Assembly: GCF_015234515.1 (NCBI RefSeq) | Contig: NZ_JADGMY010000028.1 | Location: 293,988 to 357,987 of the forward strand | Origin: Cellulomonas sp. | Lineage (GTDB): Bacteria > Actinomycetota > Actinomycetes > Actinomycetales > Cellulomonadaceae | Length of the DNA: 64,000 nucleotides | Direction: 5' to 3' | Shown here: positions 42,150 to 50,980 of the stretch, one piece after another | How the letters are laid out: each line of letters opens with the position of its first letter | Position numbering within the stretch: the stretch's first letter is position 1 | The notes under the pieces: generated by a model | Databases searched by the model: none | The model's input: only the letters and a program-made list of their open reading frames with translations | Told to the model about the DNA's origin: nothing | Translations under genes and position numbers: made by a program

Positions 42150-44093
42150 TCAGGACCGGGGGTGGCCGGGCTTCGGCGGCTTCGGCGGCTTGGTCGGCTT
42201 CGGCGGCTTGGTGGGCTTCGGCTCGAGCGCGGCGACGGCGTCGAGCAGCGCGGCGGTCGCCTCGTTCACCTTGGCCTGCGGTGCGCCGTGGGCGAGGACG
42301 GCCTTGGCGCGGGCCTCGGCCTTCTTCACCGCGGCGACGCTCCTGCCCGTGTAGGTGTGCCCGCGCAGGTCGAGCTCCGCGACGGTCGCGAGCGCGGCCT
42401 CGAGCCCGGAGGTGTCGGTGATCTGCTTGCGCAGGCCCAGCCACTTCTCGGGGTCGGCGACGGCCACCGCCCCGAGCTTCTCGGAGAAGTCGCTGTTGAA
42501 GATCAGCGGGTTGTGGGTCGACCGCCAGCTGAGCTGGTCCGTCAGGCCCCAGAACGTCACCCGGTTGATGTCGGTCGAGTACTTCTTGTAGACCGCGAAG
42601 TACTCCGCGAACCGCTGGGCCTGGATCTTCTCCAGCTCGGCCCGGTTGGTGATCTTGCCCTCCCAGTAGGTGAACCCCTCACGGGAGATGCGGTCCTTGA
42701 CGGACGGGTCGGTCAGGTCGCGGTACGCGGCCCGGTCGTCGCCCTCGGGCTGGCCGTTCCACGCCTCCCACACCTGCAGGTCGAGCTCGCTGATGCTCAC
42801 CGAGAAGCCCGCCTCGACGATCAGCTGGATCGAGCGCTCCACGGACGCCTCGTTCGAGCACGCCCCCGGCTGCCACTCCGCCGCGGCGTCGTCCACGAGC
42901 CGCGGCAGCCGCGTGAGGTCCGAGCACGCGTAGGCAGGCGTCTGGTTGATGTAGTTGTGCGACTGCATGCCGATGGCCTCGACCAGCGGGCGCGGGTCCT
43001 CGGGGTGCTCGGCGGCGTACCGCTCGTTGAGGTCGGTGGCCATCGCGATGATGGCCTGCGCCTTCCCCTCGGACTGGAACACGTTGAAGTCGTTGTACTC
43101 CAGCCGCGTCTCCGGGCCGTACTGGCGGGCGAAGACGAACGCGTCGTAGAGGAAGTCGGCCGGGTGCTCGCCCGCCGCGGTGTCGGCGCCGTTGGCGTAG
43201 GAGCTGTACCAGCGCGAGAAGCCGCCGTTGGGGCCGCCGCGCAGGAAGTCGCGCCAGTCCTGCGTCGCGGGGTCGAACTCCGCGAGCCCGTCGACGAACG
43301 CCTCGTTCACGACGTCCCAGGACACGGTGCGGCCCTGGAAGTGCGTGAGCACCTCCTCGATGTACCGCTCCATGTTGGCCTTGGCCTGGGCGCGGGTGCC
43401 GCCCGTGGTGCCGCTGTTGATGCGGGCGGGCGACTGGCCGTGCCAGACGAGCACGTGCCCGTGCACCTTCATCCCGCGTGCCAGCGTCTCGTCGACGAAC
43501 GCGTCGGCCGCGTCGAAGGTGAAGGTGAACTCACCGGTCTCGGGGTCGATGTTGTCGTTCGGCAGCAGCTGGTCCGGCTTCATGGCGTTCTCGGCCGTCA
43601 TGACGTTGTAGTGCCGGTCGATCGTCGCCGAGTTGGGCGACCCCTCGGCGTACGTGCCGGGGTGGGAGTAGATGTTGCCGACGTCGAAGTAGTCGCGGTA
43701 GACGTCCTTGAGCGGCTTGATCGCCTTGCGGAACGACGTCTCGAGGACGACGTCGTGCTCCGGCATCGTGAAGGAGTCGACGCGTGCGCCGATCCACTCC
43801 AGGTCGGCCGACGTCCAGCCGCCCCAGACGTGCCCCTCGCGCGGCGTCGCCGTCAGCTGGACGGTCTCGCCCGCCTCGTAGCTGCCCGCGCCGGTGACGG
43901 TCCCGTGCTTGGCCGCGCGGATCTCGACCTCGTAGGTCTCGGCGACCGCCGCCTGGGCCGGGGCGCCGAGGCCGACGCTCGCGACGACGATCGCGACCCC
44001 GGCACCCAGCCATCGCGCCGCCCGCCGCCGGGCGCTGCGCAGACCCGCCGTCGGCGCTCCGCCGCTTCCTTGTGTGGTCCCTCGATCGCTCAT
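42150..44093 (-). CDS. Secreted GH10 endo-1,4-beta-xylanase
   Basis: A 647-residue exported enzyme. A long signal peptide (1-48, RRRAARWLG core, APAQA) is followed by a small bacterial-repeat (InlB B-repeat-like) beta domain (about 54-120: YEVEIRAAKHGTVTGAGSYEAGE). The GH10 barrel spans about 125-545, with acid/base Glu264 in WDVVNEAF and nucleophile Glu436 in ISELDLQ. A FIVAR-type helical domain (about 560-625) and a Lys-Pro tail end the protein. It should cut xylan backbones outside the cell. No recognisable cellulose- or xylan-binding module of classic type is present. AAGGGGGA precedes the ATG at 44093. Confidence 0.92.
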   Translation of the reverse strand: MSDRGTTQGSGGAPTAGLRSARRRAARWLGAGVAIVVASVGLGAPAQAAVAETYEVEIRAAKHGTVTGAGSYEAGETVQLTATPREGHVWGGWTSADLEWIGARVDSFTMPEHDVVLETSFRKAIKPLKDVYRDYFDVGNIYSHPGTYAEGSPNSATIDRHYNVMTAENAMKPDQLLPNDNIDPETGEFTFTFDAADAFVDETLARGMKVHGHVLVWHGQSPARINSGTTGGTRAQAKANMERYIEEVLTHFQGRTVSWDVVNEAFVDGLAEFDPATQDWRDFLRGGPNGGFSRWYSSYANGADTAAGEHPADFLYDAFVFARQYGPETRLEYNDFNVFQSEGKAQAIIAMATDLNERYAAEHPEDPRPLVEAIGMQSHNYINQTPAYACSDLTRLPRLVDDAAAEWQPGACSNEASVERSIQLIVEAGFSVSISELDLQVWEAWNGQPEGDDRAAYRDLTDPSVKDRISREGFTYWEGKITNRAELEKIQAQRFAEYFAVYKKYSTDINRVTFWGLTDQLSWRSTHNPLIFNSDFSEKLGAVAVADPEKWLGLRKQITDTSGLEAALATVAELDLRGHTYTGRSVAAVKKAEARAKAVLAHGAPQAKVNEATAALLDAVAALEPKPTKPPKPTKPPKPPKPGHPRS

Positions 44094-44260
44094 CGATCCC
44101 CCTTCGAACCTGCACCGGAGCCGGCGGCGAGAGGCGACCCCCCGCCTGCTGGCATCTTCACCACCCGCCCGAGGGGTCCGCCGGTCGCGAACGATCACCA
44201 GCAGCCACCCGGGACAGCCGTTGCGGTCCGCGGGCAGGCGCCGACGTCGTCGTCGACGGA

Positions 44261-44268
44261 GAACGTTC
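44261..44268. promoter_or_regulatory. Candidate LacI-like half-palindrome upstream of xylanase
   Basis: GAACGTTC is an 8-bp palindrome with a central CG, 168 bases upstream of the xylanase start. LacI-type catabolite operators have this centre, but the site is short and unlike the GH39 operators. The 299-base gap (44094-44392) shows nothing else of note. Confidence 0.2.
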
Positions 44269-44392
44269 ACTAGGCCGAGTGGGTGACACCGTAAGGAGGG
44301 TGACGGGCGGCGTCAAGGATCCGTGCTCCCCGCATGCTGCGGCCTGCGGGGGCGAGACTCAGGCACTGCGTGCGGTGTGCCGATGGTCAGAC

Positions 44393-44992
44393 GTGGAGAG
44401 ACTGCCCGGTCTGCTCGCCGGCGAGCCCGTGTACTGGATCGAGCAGGTCACGACCCTGCGTGACGGGCGGCTGCGTACCGAGCTCGGGTTCTCGGACGTC
44501 GCCGCGCACCCCTACGAGCGCCTGGTCACGGGGACCGTCGCGATGCTCCAGCAGGTCCCGGGCGTCGACGACGTGGTCCACGAGGACCGCGAGGTGGTCG
44601 TCGTGACGAGCCGCTGCGTGACCGCTGAGCAGATCGGTGACCTCGTCGACCGCTACTGGTTCGACCGCCTGCCGAGCACACCGATCGACCCCGGGTTCGA
44701 GACCGCCCCTGCCGACGTCCTCGCCTGGCCGTGGCCGAGCGCACCGCCCGGCCCGCGGGGTGAGCCGCCCGTGCCGACGCCCCTCGAACCGCGCGAGGCG
44801 ATGGCGTTCCCGCCGTCCCGCAGGCGCATGTGGACGTACCTCGTGTGCGGGGCCGTCGCCTTCGCCGGCGGCGCCGCGCTCGCGGCGACTCCCGGTGGCG
44901 CCGACGGGATGCTCCCGCTCGTCGTGGGAGCGGTCAACATCGCCGTCGGCACCCGCATCGCCGTGCGTCGACGGCGGGGTAGGTGGACATGA
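44393..44992 (+). CDS. Hypothetical protein with two C-terminal membrane helices (199 aa)
   Basis: About 130 soluble N-terminal residues (VERLPGLLAGEPVYWIEQVTTL..., VVTSRCVTAEQIGDLVDRYWFDRL) are followed by a proline-rich spacer. Two hydrophobic segments near the C-terminus (YLVCGAVAFAGGAALAAT, MLPLVVGAVNIAVGTRIAVRRRRG) precede a basic tail. No family recognised. The start is uncertain: GTG at 44393 is used, but GTG at 44375 is in frame, and neither has a strong ribosome site. Confidence 0.55.
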   Translation: MERLPGLLAGEPVYWIEQVTTLRDGRLRTELGFSDVAAHPYERLVTGTVAMLQQVPGVDDVVHEDREVVVVTSRCVTAEQIGDLVDRYWFDRLPSTPIDPGFETAPADVLAWPWPSAPPGPRGEPPVPTPLEPREAMAFPPSRRRMWTYLVCGAVAFAGGAALAATPGGADGMLPLVVGAVNIAVGTRIAVRRRRGRWT

Positions 44993-45046
44993 CGACCGAG
45001 CCGTCCGGGTACGTGCCGGCGAGGACTCGTTCGACGACCTGCCTGA

Positions 45047-45340
45047 CTACTCCCAGGTGAGCGTGCCGTCCTCACCCAGGACGCCCACGTCGCCGTCGCA
45101 CATGGGCCGGTCGGCGAAGTCGTGCCGGACGATCACGTCGCCGTCGGCGTCGCGGATCTCCAGGTGCCCGTCCTGCTCGACGAGGCACTGGAGCTCACGG
45201 TCGACCCACTGGGTGTCGAGGTAGGCGGACTCCTCCATGGTGCTCGTGAACGAGTCCAGCCCCTGCGCATCGACGACGACGACCGTGAGCCCGTCCCTGC
45301 CCGACTCGTTGCGCACCTCCGCCTCGACGCTCCCTCCCAC
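45047..45340 (-). CDS. Hypothetical acidic protein (97 aa)
   Basis: A 97-residue acidic soluble protein with strand-rich content (GLTVVVVDAQGLDSFTS, ELQCLVEQDGHLEIRDADGDVIVRHDF). No signal peptide or known motif. It starts with GTG at 45340, downstream of the OYE-type gene on the same strand (76-base gap). Function unknown. Confidence 0.55.
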   Translation of the reverse strand: MGGSVEAEVRNESGRDGLTVVVVDAQGLDSFTSTMEESAYLDTQWVDRELQCLVEQDGHLEIRDADGDVIVRHDFADRPMCDGDVGVLGEDGTLTWE

Positions 45341-45416
45341 CGTCCGGGCGGCGTGACCGATCCGCCGAACCGTAGCGCGAACACGAAGGTGTTCGGCTGA
45401 CCGAGCGCCACGCGCG

Positions 45417-47369
45417 TCACCGCATCGAGATCGCGACCTCCGCGGCCTCGGCGACGGCGTCGATCGCGCGTCGCGGTGAGCGGGCGTCGCCGATGATGTG
45501 GAACGGGATCTTCCTGGCCAGGCAGTGGTCGGTGAGCTCGGTGGTGTCCAGGGAGCGCGAGCCGACGGCGACGACGACGCCGGTGGCGGGGATGGTCGAG
45601 ACCTCGCCGTCGTGCTCGACGACGACCCCCTCGGCGTTGATCCGCAGGCAGCGCGTGTCCACGACCGTCGCGACCTCGTGCAGGGCGAGGTGCGTCATGA
45701 CCTCCTGCTTGCGCAGCGTGCCCAGGTCGCGGCCCACCTCCGAGCCCATCTCGACGACCGTGACGGACGTGACGCGCGGGTCGTTCTGGGCGAGGTACTC
45801 GGCGACCTCGAGGCCGACGAGCCCGCCACCGATGACCACGACGTCGCCCGTGAGCTGGGAGTAGCCGGTCAGGACCGTCTCGGTGTCGATGACCGAGTTC
45901 TGGTCCGAGCCCTCGAGGTCCAGGGTGATGGGGGTCGAGCCGATCGCGATGATCACCTCGTCCGGTGCCACCTGGTCGATGAGCTCCGGCGTCACGGGCG
46001 TGCTCAGCCGCACGTCGACACCGAAGTGCTCGAGCGTGCTGGCCCGGCTCAGCGCCGCGTCGCTCATCTCCTGCTTCCGCGGGGCGAGCCCGGCCATGTA
46101 GAACTGCCCGCCGAGCCTCGCCGACGCCTCGCACAGGATCGGCTTGTGCCCGAGCGCGTGCAGGCGCTCGGCGGCCTCCATGCCGCCGATGCCGCCGCCG
46201 GCGATGAGGACCGTGCGGGGGTTGTCGGTCTTGGGGATGCGGAACTCGGCCTCGCGTCCCACGGCCGGGTTCTGCAGGCACGAGATGTGCGGGAACGTCG
46301 AGGCGTTCGCCGCGGCGATCCGGTCGAAGCAGCCCTGGTTGCAGCCGATGCAGCGGATGATCCGCCACTCCTCGCCCGCCATCGCCTTGGTGCAGAACTC
46401 GGCGTCGGCGATCTGGGCGCGGCCCATGACGACCATGTCCGCCTGCCCCGACGCGATGATGTCCTCGGCCTGCTGCGGGTCGTTGATGCGGCCGACGGCG
46501 ACGGTGACCAGGCCGGTGTCCGCCTTGAACTTGGCGGCGTTGTGGACGTTGAAACCACGGTCGTGGTCCATCGTCGGGACCTGCAGGTTCACGCTCATCA
46601 CGGTCCCGCGCGACACGTTCACCATGTCGACGCCGTGCTCACGCGCGACCTTGGTGAAGGCGATGACGTCGTCGACGGTGTTGCCGCCCGGGACCCCGTC
46701 GTCGCCCGCGGAGACGCGCATCATGAGCGGGACGTCGTCCGGGATGGCCGCGCGGATCGCGTCGATGCACTCCAGGGGGTAGCGCATGCGGTTCTCGGCG
46801 CTGCCGCCGTACTCGTCGGTGCGGCGGTTGAACCCGGGCGAGAGGAACATCTCCGGGGAGTAGTTGTGGCCGGCGTGGAACTCCAGGACGTCGAAGCCCG
46901 CCGCGACCGCGCGCGCTGCCGCCTCGCCCCACGCCTGCACGATCTCCGCGATCGTCTCCACGGTCGCTCCGGGCAGGACGACGCCGCCGGCGACCGGCAT
47001 GTCGCTGGGGATGACGGCGTACGTGGCCGGGTCCTGGCCGGGCGTGATGATGCCGCCCTGCCACAGCTGGATGCAGGTCTTGCCCCCGGCGGCGTGGACG
47101 GCCTCGTTGAAGCGGATCCAGCCCTCGAGGTAGGAGTCGTCGGCGATCGACATGAAGTTGCGCGGCGCCGTGGGCTTGTGCACGGACGTCGCCTCGACGG
47201 TGAGCAGGCCGCAACCGCCGCGGGCGCGGGCGACGTGGTAGTCGATGAGCGCGTCGGTGACGTAACCGCCGTCGGCGCCCATCTTGGTCGCCATGGCGGG
47301 GAAGTCGACCCGGTTCTTGAGCGTCACGCCCCGCACGGTCAGCGGCGAGAACAGGTGGGGGTAGAGCAT
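45417..47369 (-). CDS. Old Yellow Enzyme/2,4-dienoyl-CoA reductase-like flavoprotein
   Basis: A 650-residue enzyme. The FMN-binding barrel (1-~340) has the family opening LFSPLTVRGVTLKNRV, the catalytic-region EFHAGHNYSPEMFLSPGFNRRTDEYGGS, and GRAQIADAEF. A [4Fe-4S] loop follows (CIGCNQGC...ISCLQNPAVGRE). The FAD/NAD(P)-binding half (about 385-650) has GGGIGGMEAA and VVIGGGLVGLEVAEYLA. Electrons pass from NAD(P)H via FAD and Fe-S to FMN to reduce an activated C=C bond. The substrate is unknown. It is divergent from a TetR gene that probably controls it. Confidence 0.88.
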   Translation of the reverse strand: MLYPHLFSPLTVRGVTLKNRVDFPAMATKMGADGGYVTDALIDYHVARARGGCGLLTVEATSVHKPTAPRNFMSIADDSYLEGWIRFNEAVHAAGGKTCIQLWQGGIITPGQDPATYAVIPSDMPVAGGVVLPGATVETIAEIVQAWGEAAARAVAAGFDVLEFHAGHNYSPEMFLSPGFNRRTDEYGGSAENRMRYPLECIDAIRAAIPDDVPLMMRVSAGDDGVPGGNTVDDVIAFTKVAREHGVDMVNVSRGTVMSVNLQVPTMDHDRGFNVHNAAKFKADTGLVTVAVGRINDPQQAEDIIASGQADMVVMGRAQIADAEFCTKAMAGEEWRIIRCIGCNQGCFDRIAAANASTFPHISCLQNPAVGREAEFRIPKTDNPRTVLIAGGGIGGMEAAERLHALGHKPILCEASARLGGQFYMAGLAPRKQEMSDAALSRASTLEHFGVDVRLSTPVTPELIDQVAPDEVIIAIGSTPITLDLEGSDQNSVIDTETVLTGYSQLTGDVVVIGGGLVGLEVAEYLAQNDPRVTSVTVVEMGSEVGRDLGTLRKQEVMTHLALHEVATVVDTRCLRINAEGVVVEHDGEVSTIPATGVVVAVGSRSLDTTELTDHCLARKIPFHIIGDARSPRRAIDAVAEAAEVAISMR

Positions 47370-47401
47370 GACGCACTCCTTCGTACAGGCCCGGCTTTTC
47401 G

Positions 47402-47420
47402 GTACTGGCAACGTACTGGC
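47402..47420. promoter_or_regulatory. Direct repeat, candidate TetR operator
   Basis: GTACTGGC occurs at 47402-47409 and 47413-47420, 11 bases apart (one helical turn). It is bracketed by TTTCGG and CCGAAA. It lies in the 121-base divergent gap between the OYE-type and TetR genes, the usual place for a local TetR operator. Confidence 0.5.
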
Positions 47421-47490
47421 GTCCCGAAACAACGGCTCAGGCCCATCGTCCCGATAAGGTCGGCCTCACCTGCCACGAGGAGTACCCGAC

Positions 47491-48120
47491 GTGATCGCCC
47501 CCGAGCCGCCCCCTCCTCCGGGCCCCGGCCGGCCCCGTGCGACCACGCACCGCGCGATCCGCGACGCCGCGATGCGCGAGTTCGCCGCCCACGGCTACGC
47601 GGCGACGAGCGTCGAGCGCATCGCCCAGGCCGCCGGCATCGGGCGCAACACGTTCTTCCGCTACTTCCCCACCAAGCTCGACGTCCTCGGCGACGACTAC
47701 ACCGCCAACCAGGAGGTCGTCGCCCAGCACCTGCGCGCCGCCCCGGCCGGCGGTGACGTGCTCGAGCAGGTCATCGACGCGGTCCGCGCCTCCATCCGGT
47801 ACGACGACGCCGACCGGGAGTTCTACCGGCTGCGCCTGCAGGTCCTGGCGCAGGACCCGACGGTCCCGCACGCGTGGGCGCGGCCGCTGGTCTCGGGCTG
47901 GGCCGAGCTGATCGCGTCGCACGTGCTGGCCTCCGCCACCGACACCGGCCCGCGCAACCGGGCGGTCGCGCAGGCGGTCGGCTACGGGATGCGCGGCGTC
48001 CTGGCCAGCGTCCTGGAGGCGTGGTCCGACGACGAGGTCGGGCTCGGCGCTGCGCTCGACCTGCTCGCGGCGACCGTGCGCGAGATGTTCGAGCCGTCGG
48101 TGCGGACGCTGACACGGTGA
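47491..48120 (+). CDS. TetR-family transcriptional regulator
   Basis: A 209-residue regulator with an N-terminal TetR HTH (about 16-62: ATTHRAIRDAAMREFAAHGYAATSVERIAQAAGIGRNTFFRYFPTKLDVL). The helical ligand-binding domain that follows is unlike any I can name. It is divergent from the OYE-type gene, with a direct-repeat site between them, so it probably represses that gene. The HTH resembles MftR-type regulators of mycofactocin loci, but no mftA-F genes are in the window. The GTG start gives a proline-rich leader. Confidence 0.85.
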   Translation: MIAPEPPPPPGPGRPRATTHRAIRDAAMREFAAHGYAATSVERIAQAAGIGRNTFFRYFPTKLDVLGDDYTANQEVVAQHLRAAPAGGDVLEQVIDAVRASIRYDDADREFYRLRLQVLAQDPTVPHAWARPLVSGWAELIASHVLASATDTGPRNRAVAQAVGYGMRGVLASVLEAWSDDEVGLGAALDLLAATVREMFEPSVRTLTR

Positions 48121-48168
48121 GTGGGCGCCGCCTTGAGCCGACAGACCTTCCGGTGAGACGCTCCCGTC

Positions 48169-48558
48169 ATGAGCTTCGACGTATTCGTGCAGCGCATGGT
48201 GGACGGCGAGCTGGCGGTGACGGACAGCGACGCGCTCCGTGACCTCATCGCCCCCCACGTGAAGAGCACGGAGCCCGAGTCCGACTTCGCGCTCCTGCAG
48301 TTCGACGACGGGACCGCGGACCTGTACGGGATCGGCGAGCCGGGCAACGGCTTCATGGTCAACCACGTCAGCGGCCAGCAGGCCTGGGACCTCGTCGCCA
48401 AGCTCGCCGCCACGGGCGACATGACGCTCATGGCCCCGGGCGTGCCGCCGATGATCTGCAGCGAGGCGGCACGCGCCAACCTCCCGGAGGGGGTCGGTGA
48501 GTCGGCGGTGGTCGTCACCTCGGGTGCCGATATCCAGCGCACGATCGCCGAAGGCTGA
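48169..48558 (+). CDS. Conserved hypothetical protein (129 aa)
   Basis: A 129-residue soluble protein starting MSFDVFVQRMVDGELAVTDSDALRDL. It has alternating helices and strands and a glycine-rich GEPGNGFMVNHVSGQQAWDLV segment. No catalytic motif recognised; such proteins occur in several actinobacteria. It lies 48 bases after the TetR gene on the same strand. Confidence 0.65.
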   Translation: MSFDVFVQRMVDGELAVTDSDALRDLIAPHVKSTEPESDFALLQFDDGTADLYGIGEPGNGFMVNHVSGQQAWDLVAKLAATGDMTLMAPGVPPMICSEAARANLPEGVGESAVVVTSGADIQRTIAEG

Positions 48559-48571
48559 GGCGAGCGGCTCG

Positions 48572-49126
48572 CTACGCCTCGTCGGGCGTCGCGAGCTGGA
48601 GCAGCAGGGCTTCGAGTGCGGGCAGGGCGTTCTCGGGTCGGGTGAAGTCTCCCGCCACGGTGACGCGTCCGCCGGGACGTTCGAGCCCACGGTGAGGGAC
48701 GTCCCTGACGAGAGCCAGCCGCACTCTGCCCTCCGTCTCCCACTGGACCTCGACGCGCTCGCTGAACGCGTAGCCCGTCTCGCCCGGGCGGGTGAACAGC
48801 AGCGTGAACATCGAGGTGTCAGGGCGCACAGCGCCTGCCCACCGGTGGTGCAGGGCGTTGAGGAGCGCGAGGTTCAGGCGTGCTGCCGGGACGTCGAGGG
48901 CGCGGAAGCGCGCGGCTGCCACGTCGCACGCGTCCTCGACGTCGTCAGCCCCCACGGGCGGACGGCTCAGCCCGGTCGCCGCTCGCTGCCTCACCCGCGT
49001 CTCGAAGCGCCTCGCGTGGTCCCGCTGGATGTCCATGGTGTTCGCGAAGGCCTCTGCGAGCAGCCGTCGAGCTCCGGGCCAGGCCCGTCGTCGGCGACGA
49101 GAAGGGCCTCCGCGCGCGAAGAACAC
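48572..49126 (-). CDS. Hypothetical protein, possibly part of a decayed gene
   Basis: A frame of up to 184 residues. The first 30 are arginine-rich and probably not original; the part from MDIQRDHARRFETRVRQRAATG (ATG at 49036) reads like real protein. The C-terminal half has ALLNALHHRWAGAVRPDTSMFTLLF and beta strands. The upstream segment LLAEAFANT in this frame seems to continue the DUF4304 remnant just upstream, with frameshifts between. It may be the C-terminal part of the same broken gene or a separate small gene. Confidence 0.4.
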   Translation of the reverse strand: MFFARGGPSRRRRRAWPGARRLLAEAFANTMDIQRDHARRFETRVRQRAATGLSRPPVGADDVEDACDVAAARFRALDVPAARLNLALLNALHHRWAGAVRPDTSMFTLLFTRPGETGYAFSERVEVQWETEGRVRLALVRDVPHRGLERPGGRVTVAGDFTRPENALPALEALLLQLATPDEA

Positions 49127-49147
49127 TCCCCAGACTCGCCCGCTTCA

Positions 49148-49464
49148 TCAGGCCCAGACGTCGGCACCGGCGGGTGCCCCGGTCGGGTGCAGCCGAATCC
49201 GATAGAGACCAAGTGACTCCCCGACCGACTTCGGATAACCGGCACCGAGCGTCTCCTCCACCCAGTCGAGCCACGGCGCGGGAGCCAGGGCCAGGTTGAT
49301 CACGCACCTCATCGACTCGCTCGTGCTCCACGGCGACGACTGGACGTTCACGACTGCCAGTCACCCGACGGGCTACATCTGCGCCAGGTCGGTGCCATGC
49401 CGCGGAACCCGTGGTCCCTCGCAGCCGGACCCACGTGCTCGCGGAGGACGGCTCGTAGCCCCAC
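49148..49464 (-). pseudogene. DUF4304-family gene broken by frameshift
   Basis: Reading from GTG at 49464 gives an opening like a DUF4304 protein (LRAVLREHVGPAARDHGFRG...PSGDW). A one-base deletion near 49355-49358 then shifts the frame. The next frame continues exactly where expected: AVVNVQSSPWSTSES...RCVINLALAPAPWLDWVEETLG, ending at 49148. Fragments further down (DEAGESGECSSRAEALLVADDGPGPELD, then LLAEAFANT) lie in still other frames. At least one, and perhaps three, frameshifts have occurred. Either a decayed gene or sequencing indels in a GC-rich stretch. Confidence 0.6.
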
Positions 49465-49522
49465 CCGCTGAACCCGTCGTTCTCGCCTTCGTCATCGTCC
49501 CACACGCGCTCATCGTGTCGCG

Positions 49523-50746
49523 TCAGGCGCGGCGCCCAGCACGGGCGGCAAACGCGTCCATCGCGGCAAGAACCTGCGGGGCCTGCCAGACCTTGTGCCG
49601 TAGCGCCGAGGTCGACGGTTGAAGGACGCCGGCCTTCTCGAGGACCTCGATGGCGTTGCGGGCACCACGGTCGGAGATGGCGAGCGTCGCTGCGACGTAG
49701 TCAGCGTTCACGACGGGCTGGGCGACGAGTGCGTCGATGAGGCGCCACGCTGCCGAGTCGGATCGGGCCTTGATCTGGTCCTGCCATGCAGCGCGAAGGG
49801 CCATGACGTCGTCGGCGAGGTGACGGCCGTTGATGGTGGCGGCCACTGCCGCGTAGGCGACCTGTTCGACGATGACGTCGGGGTCACCTTCCCGGTAGCT
49901 GGTGAGCGCGCGGAAGTAGCGGTCGGGATCGCGCAAGAGGCCGGCGGACACGGGCACGGTCGTGTGCCGGGTCAAGCCCCGGCGGCGCAGAACCTGCTGC
50001 AGCAGCACGCGGCCGGTGCGCCCGTTGCCGTCGACGAACGGGTGGATGGTCTCGAACTGGGCATGGACGAGCGCTGCGTGCGTGAGTGCGGGGATGTCGT
50101 CGCGCTCGGCGAACGTGACCATGTCGTCGATCGCGGCCTGCACGCGTTCATGGTGCGGGGGGATGAAGTCGGCGCCGTGCGGGCTGATCGCGGAGGCGCC
50201 CACCCACACCTGTTCGGCGCGCCATCGGCCGGCGACGTCGGGGTCTGACACGGTGAGCAAGGCGTGGTGAACGGCAAGGATCGTGTCGGGGGTGATGTCG
50301 TCGCCAACGGCGAGGGCTTCATTCATGGCGCGCACGTTCGCGGCCACGAGCTCGGCGTTCTGCTTGGATCCAACTCCGAGACTTGCCATGGCGAGGTTGC
50401 GGGCGTTGGTGGTCAGATGCTCGATCTGGGAGCTGGAGGCCGACTCGGTGCGGAGCAGGACCGCGGGCATGGGGACAGGCATCGTTGCGACTTCGCTGTC
50501 GAACCGCGCGACATCGGAGGTCGCGTCGTTGACGAGGACTTGCACGTTGCTGCTGATGCGCGGGGTCCGGTGCGCGATCGGTGGCAGGACTGACGCCCTG
50601 TAGGGGCGCGAGATCCGCTGGCGTTCCCAGACGCTGAGGCGCCCATCATCGAGGTTCGATGTCCAGTCGCGGGGCTCGGCGGTGAGCGCGGGCCACGCTG
50701 CGTCGTCGCCCGCACCGGGTACGACGTCCGTCTGCTGGCCGCTCAT
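49523..50746 (-). CDS. Fic-domain protein (probable AMP-transferase)
   Basis: A 407-residue Fic protein. The active-site motif HPFVDGNGRTGR (His235) is complete, so AMP transfer from ATP to a target protein is expected. A Fic_N-like inhibitory helix is suggested at 104-110 (SSSQIEH), close to S/T-xxx-E-G/N, which would make it self-inhibited. The C-terminal ~80 residues look like a winged helix. Base composition is visibly lower in GC than the flanks. It starts with ATG 234 bases downstream of the tRNA-Arg gene, typical of transferred DNA. No adjacent antitoxin is visible. Confidence 0.88.
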   Translation of the reverse strand: MSGQQTDVVPGAGDDAAWPALTAEPRDWTSNLDDGRLSVWERQRISRPYRASVLPPIAHRTPRISSNVQVLVNDATSDVARFDSEVATMPVPMPAVLLRTESASSSQIEHLTTNARNLAMASLGVGSKQNAELVAANVRAMNEALAVGDDITPDTILAVHHALLTVSDPDVAGRWRAEQVWVGASAISPHGADFIPPHHERVQAAIDDMVTFAERDDIPALTHAALVHAQFETIHPFVDGNGRTGRVLLQQVLRRRGLTRHTTVPVSAGLLRDPDRYFRALTSYREGDPDVIVEQVAYAAVAATINGRHLADDVMALRAAWQDQIKARSDSAAWRLIDALVAQPVVNADYVAATLAISDRGARNAIEVLEKAGVLQPSTSALRHKVWQAPQVLAAMDAFAARAGRRA

Positions 50747-50980
50747 CAGGCTTCAACAACCTTGGGCACTATTGAAGTCTAGCCGCTTAGCCTTCAGTGA
50801 GCGAGACCCATATAGAAGGCTGCGAGTTGCAGCCGTACCCCGATACGCCTGGTGGCCGTACGGCCACACGAGCCCTGGGGCAGCACGTCCGACGCGGACA
50901 TCCTGTTGGCCACGAGGCCCTGCCAACACCGCGGGACTCGCGCGCGGCGGCCACCCACCCTTGATCTGCACCAACACTGT

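Noticed and set aside
45417..48120. Mycofactocin gene cluster
   Set aside because: An OYE-type enzyme and a TetR protein resemble mycofactocin partners, but no mftA-F genes or other cluster members are in the window.
50747..50980. Integrase attachment repeat next to the tRNA gene
   Set aside because: I looked for a second copy of the tRNA 3' end in the window and saw none.
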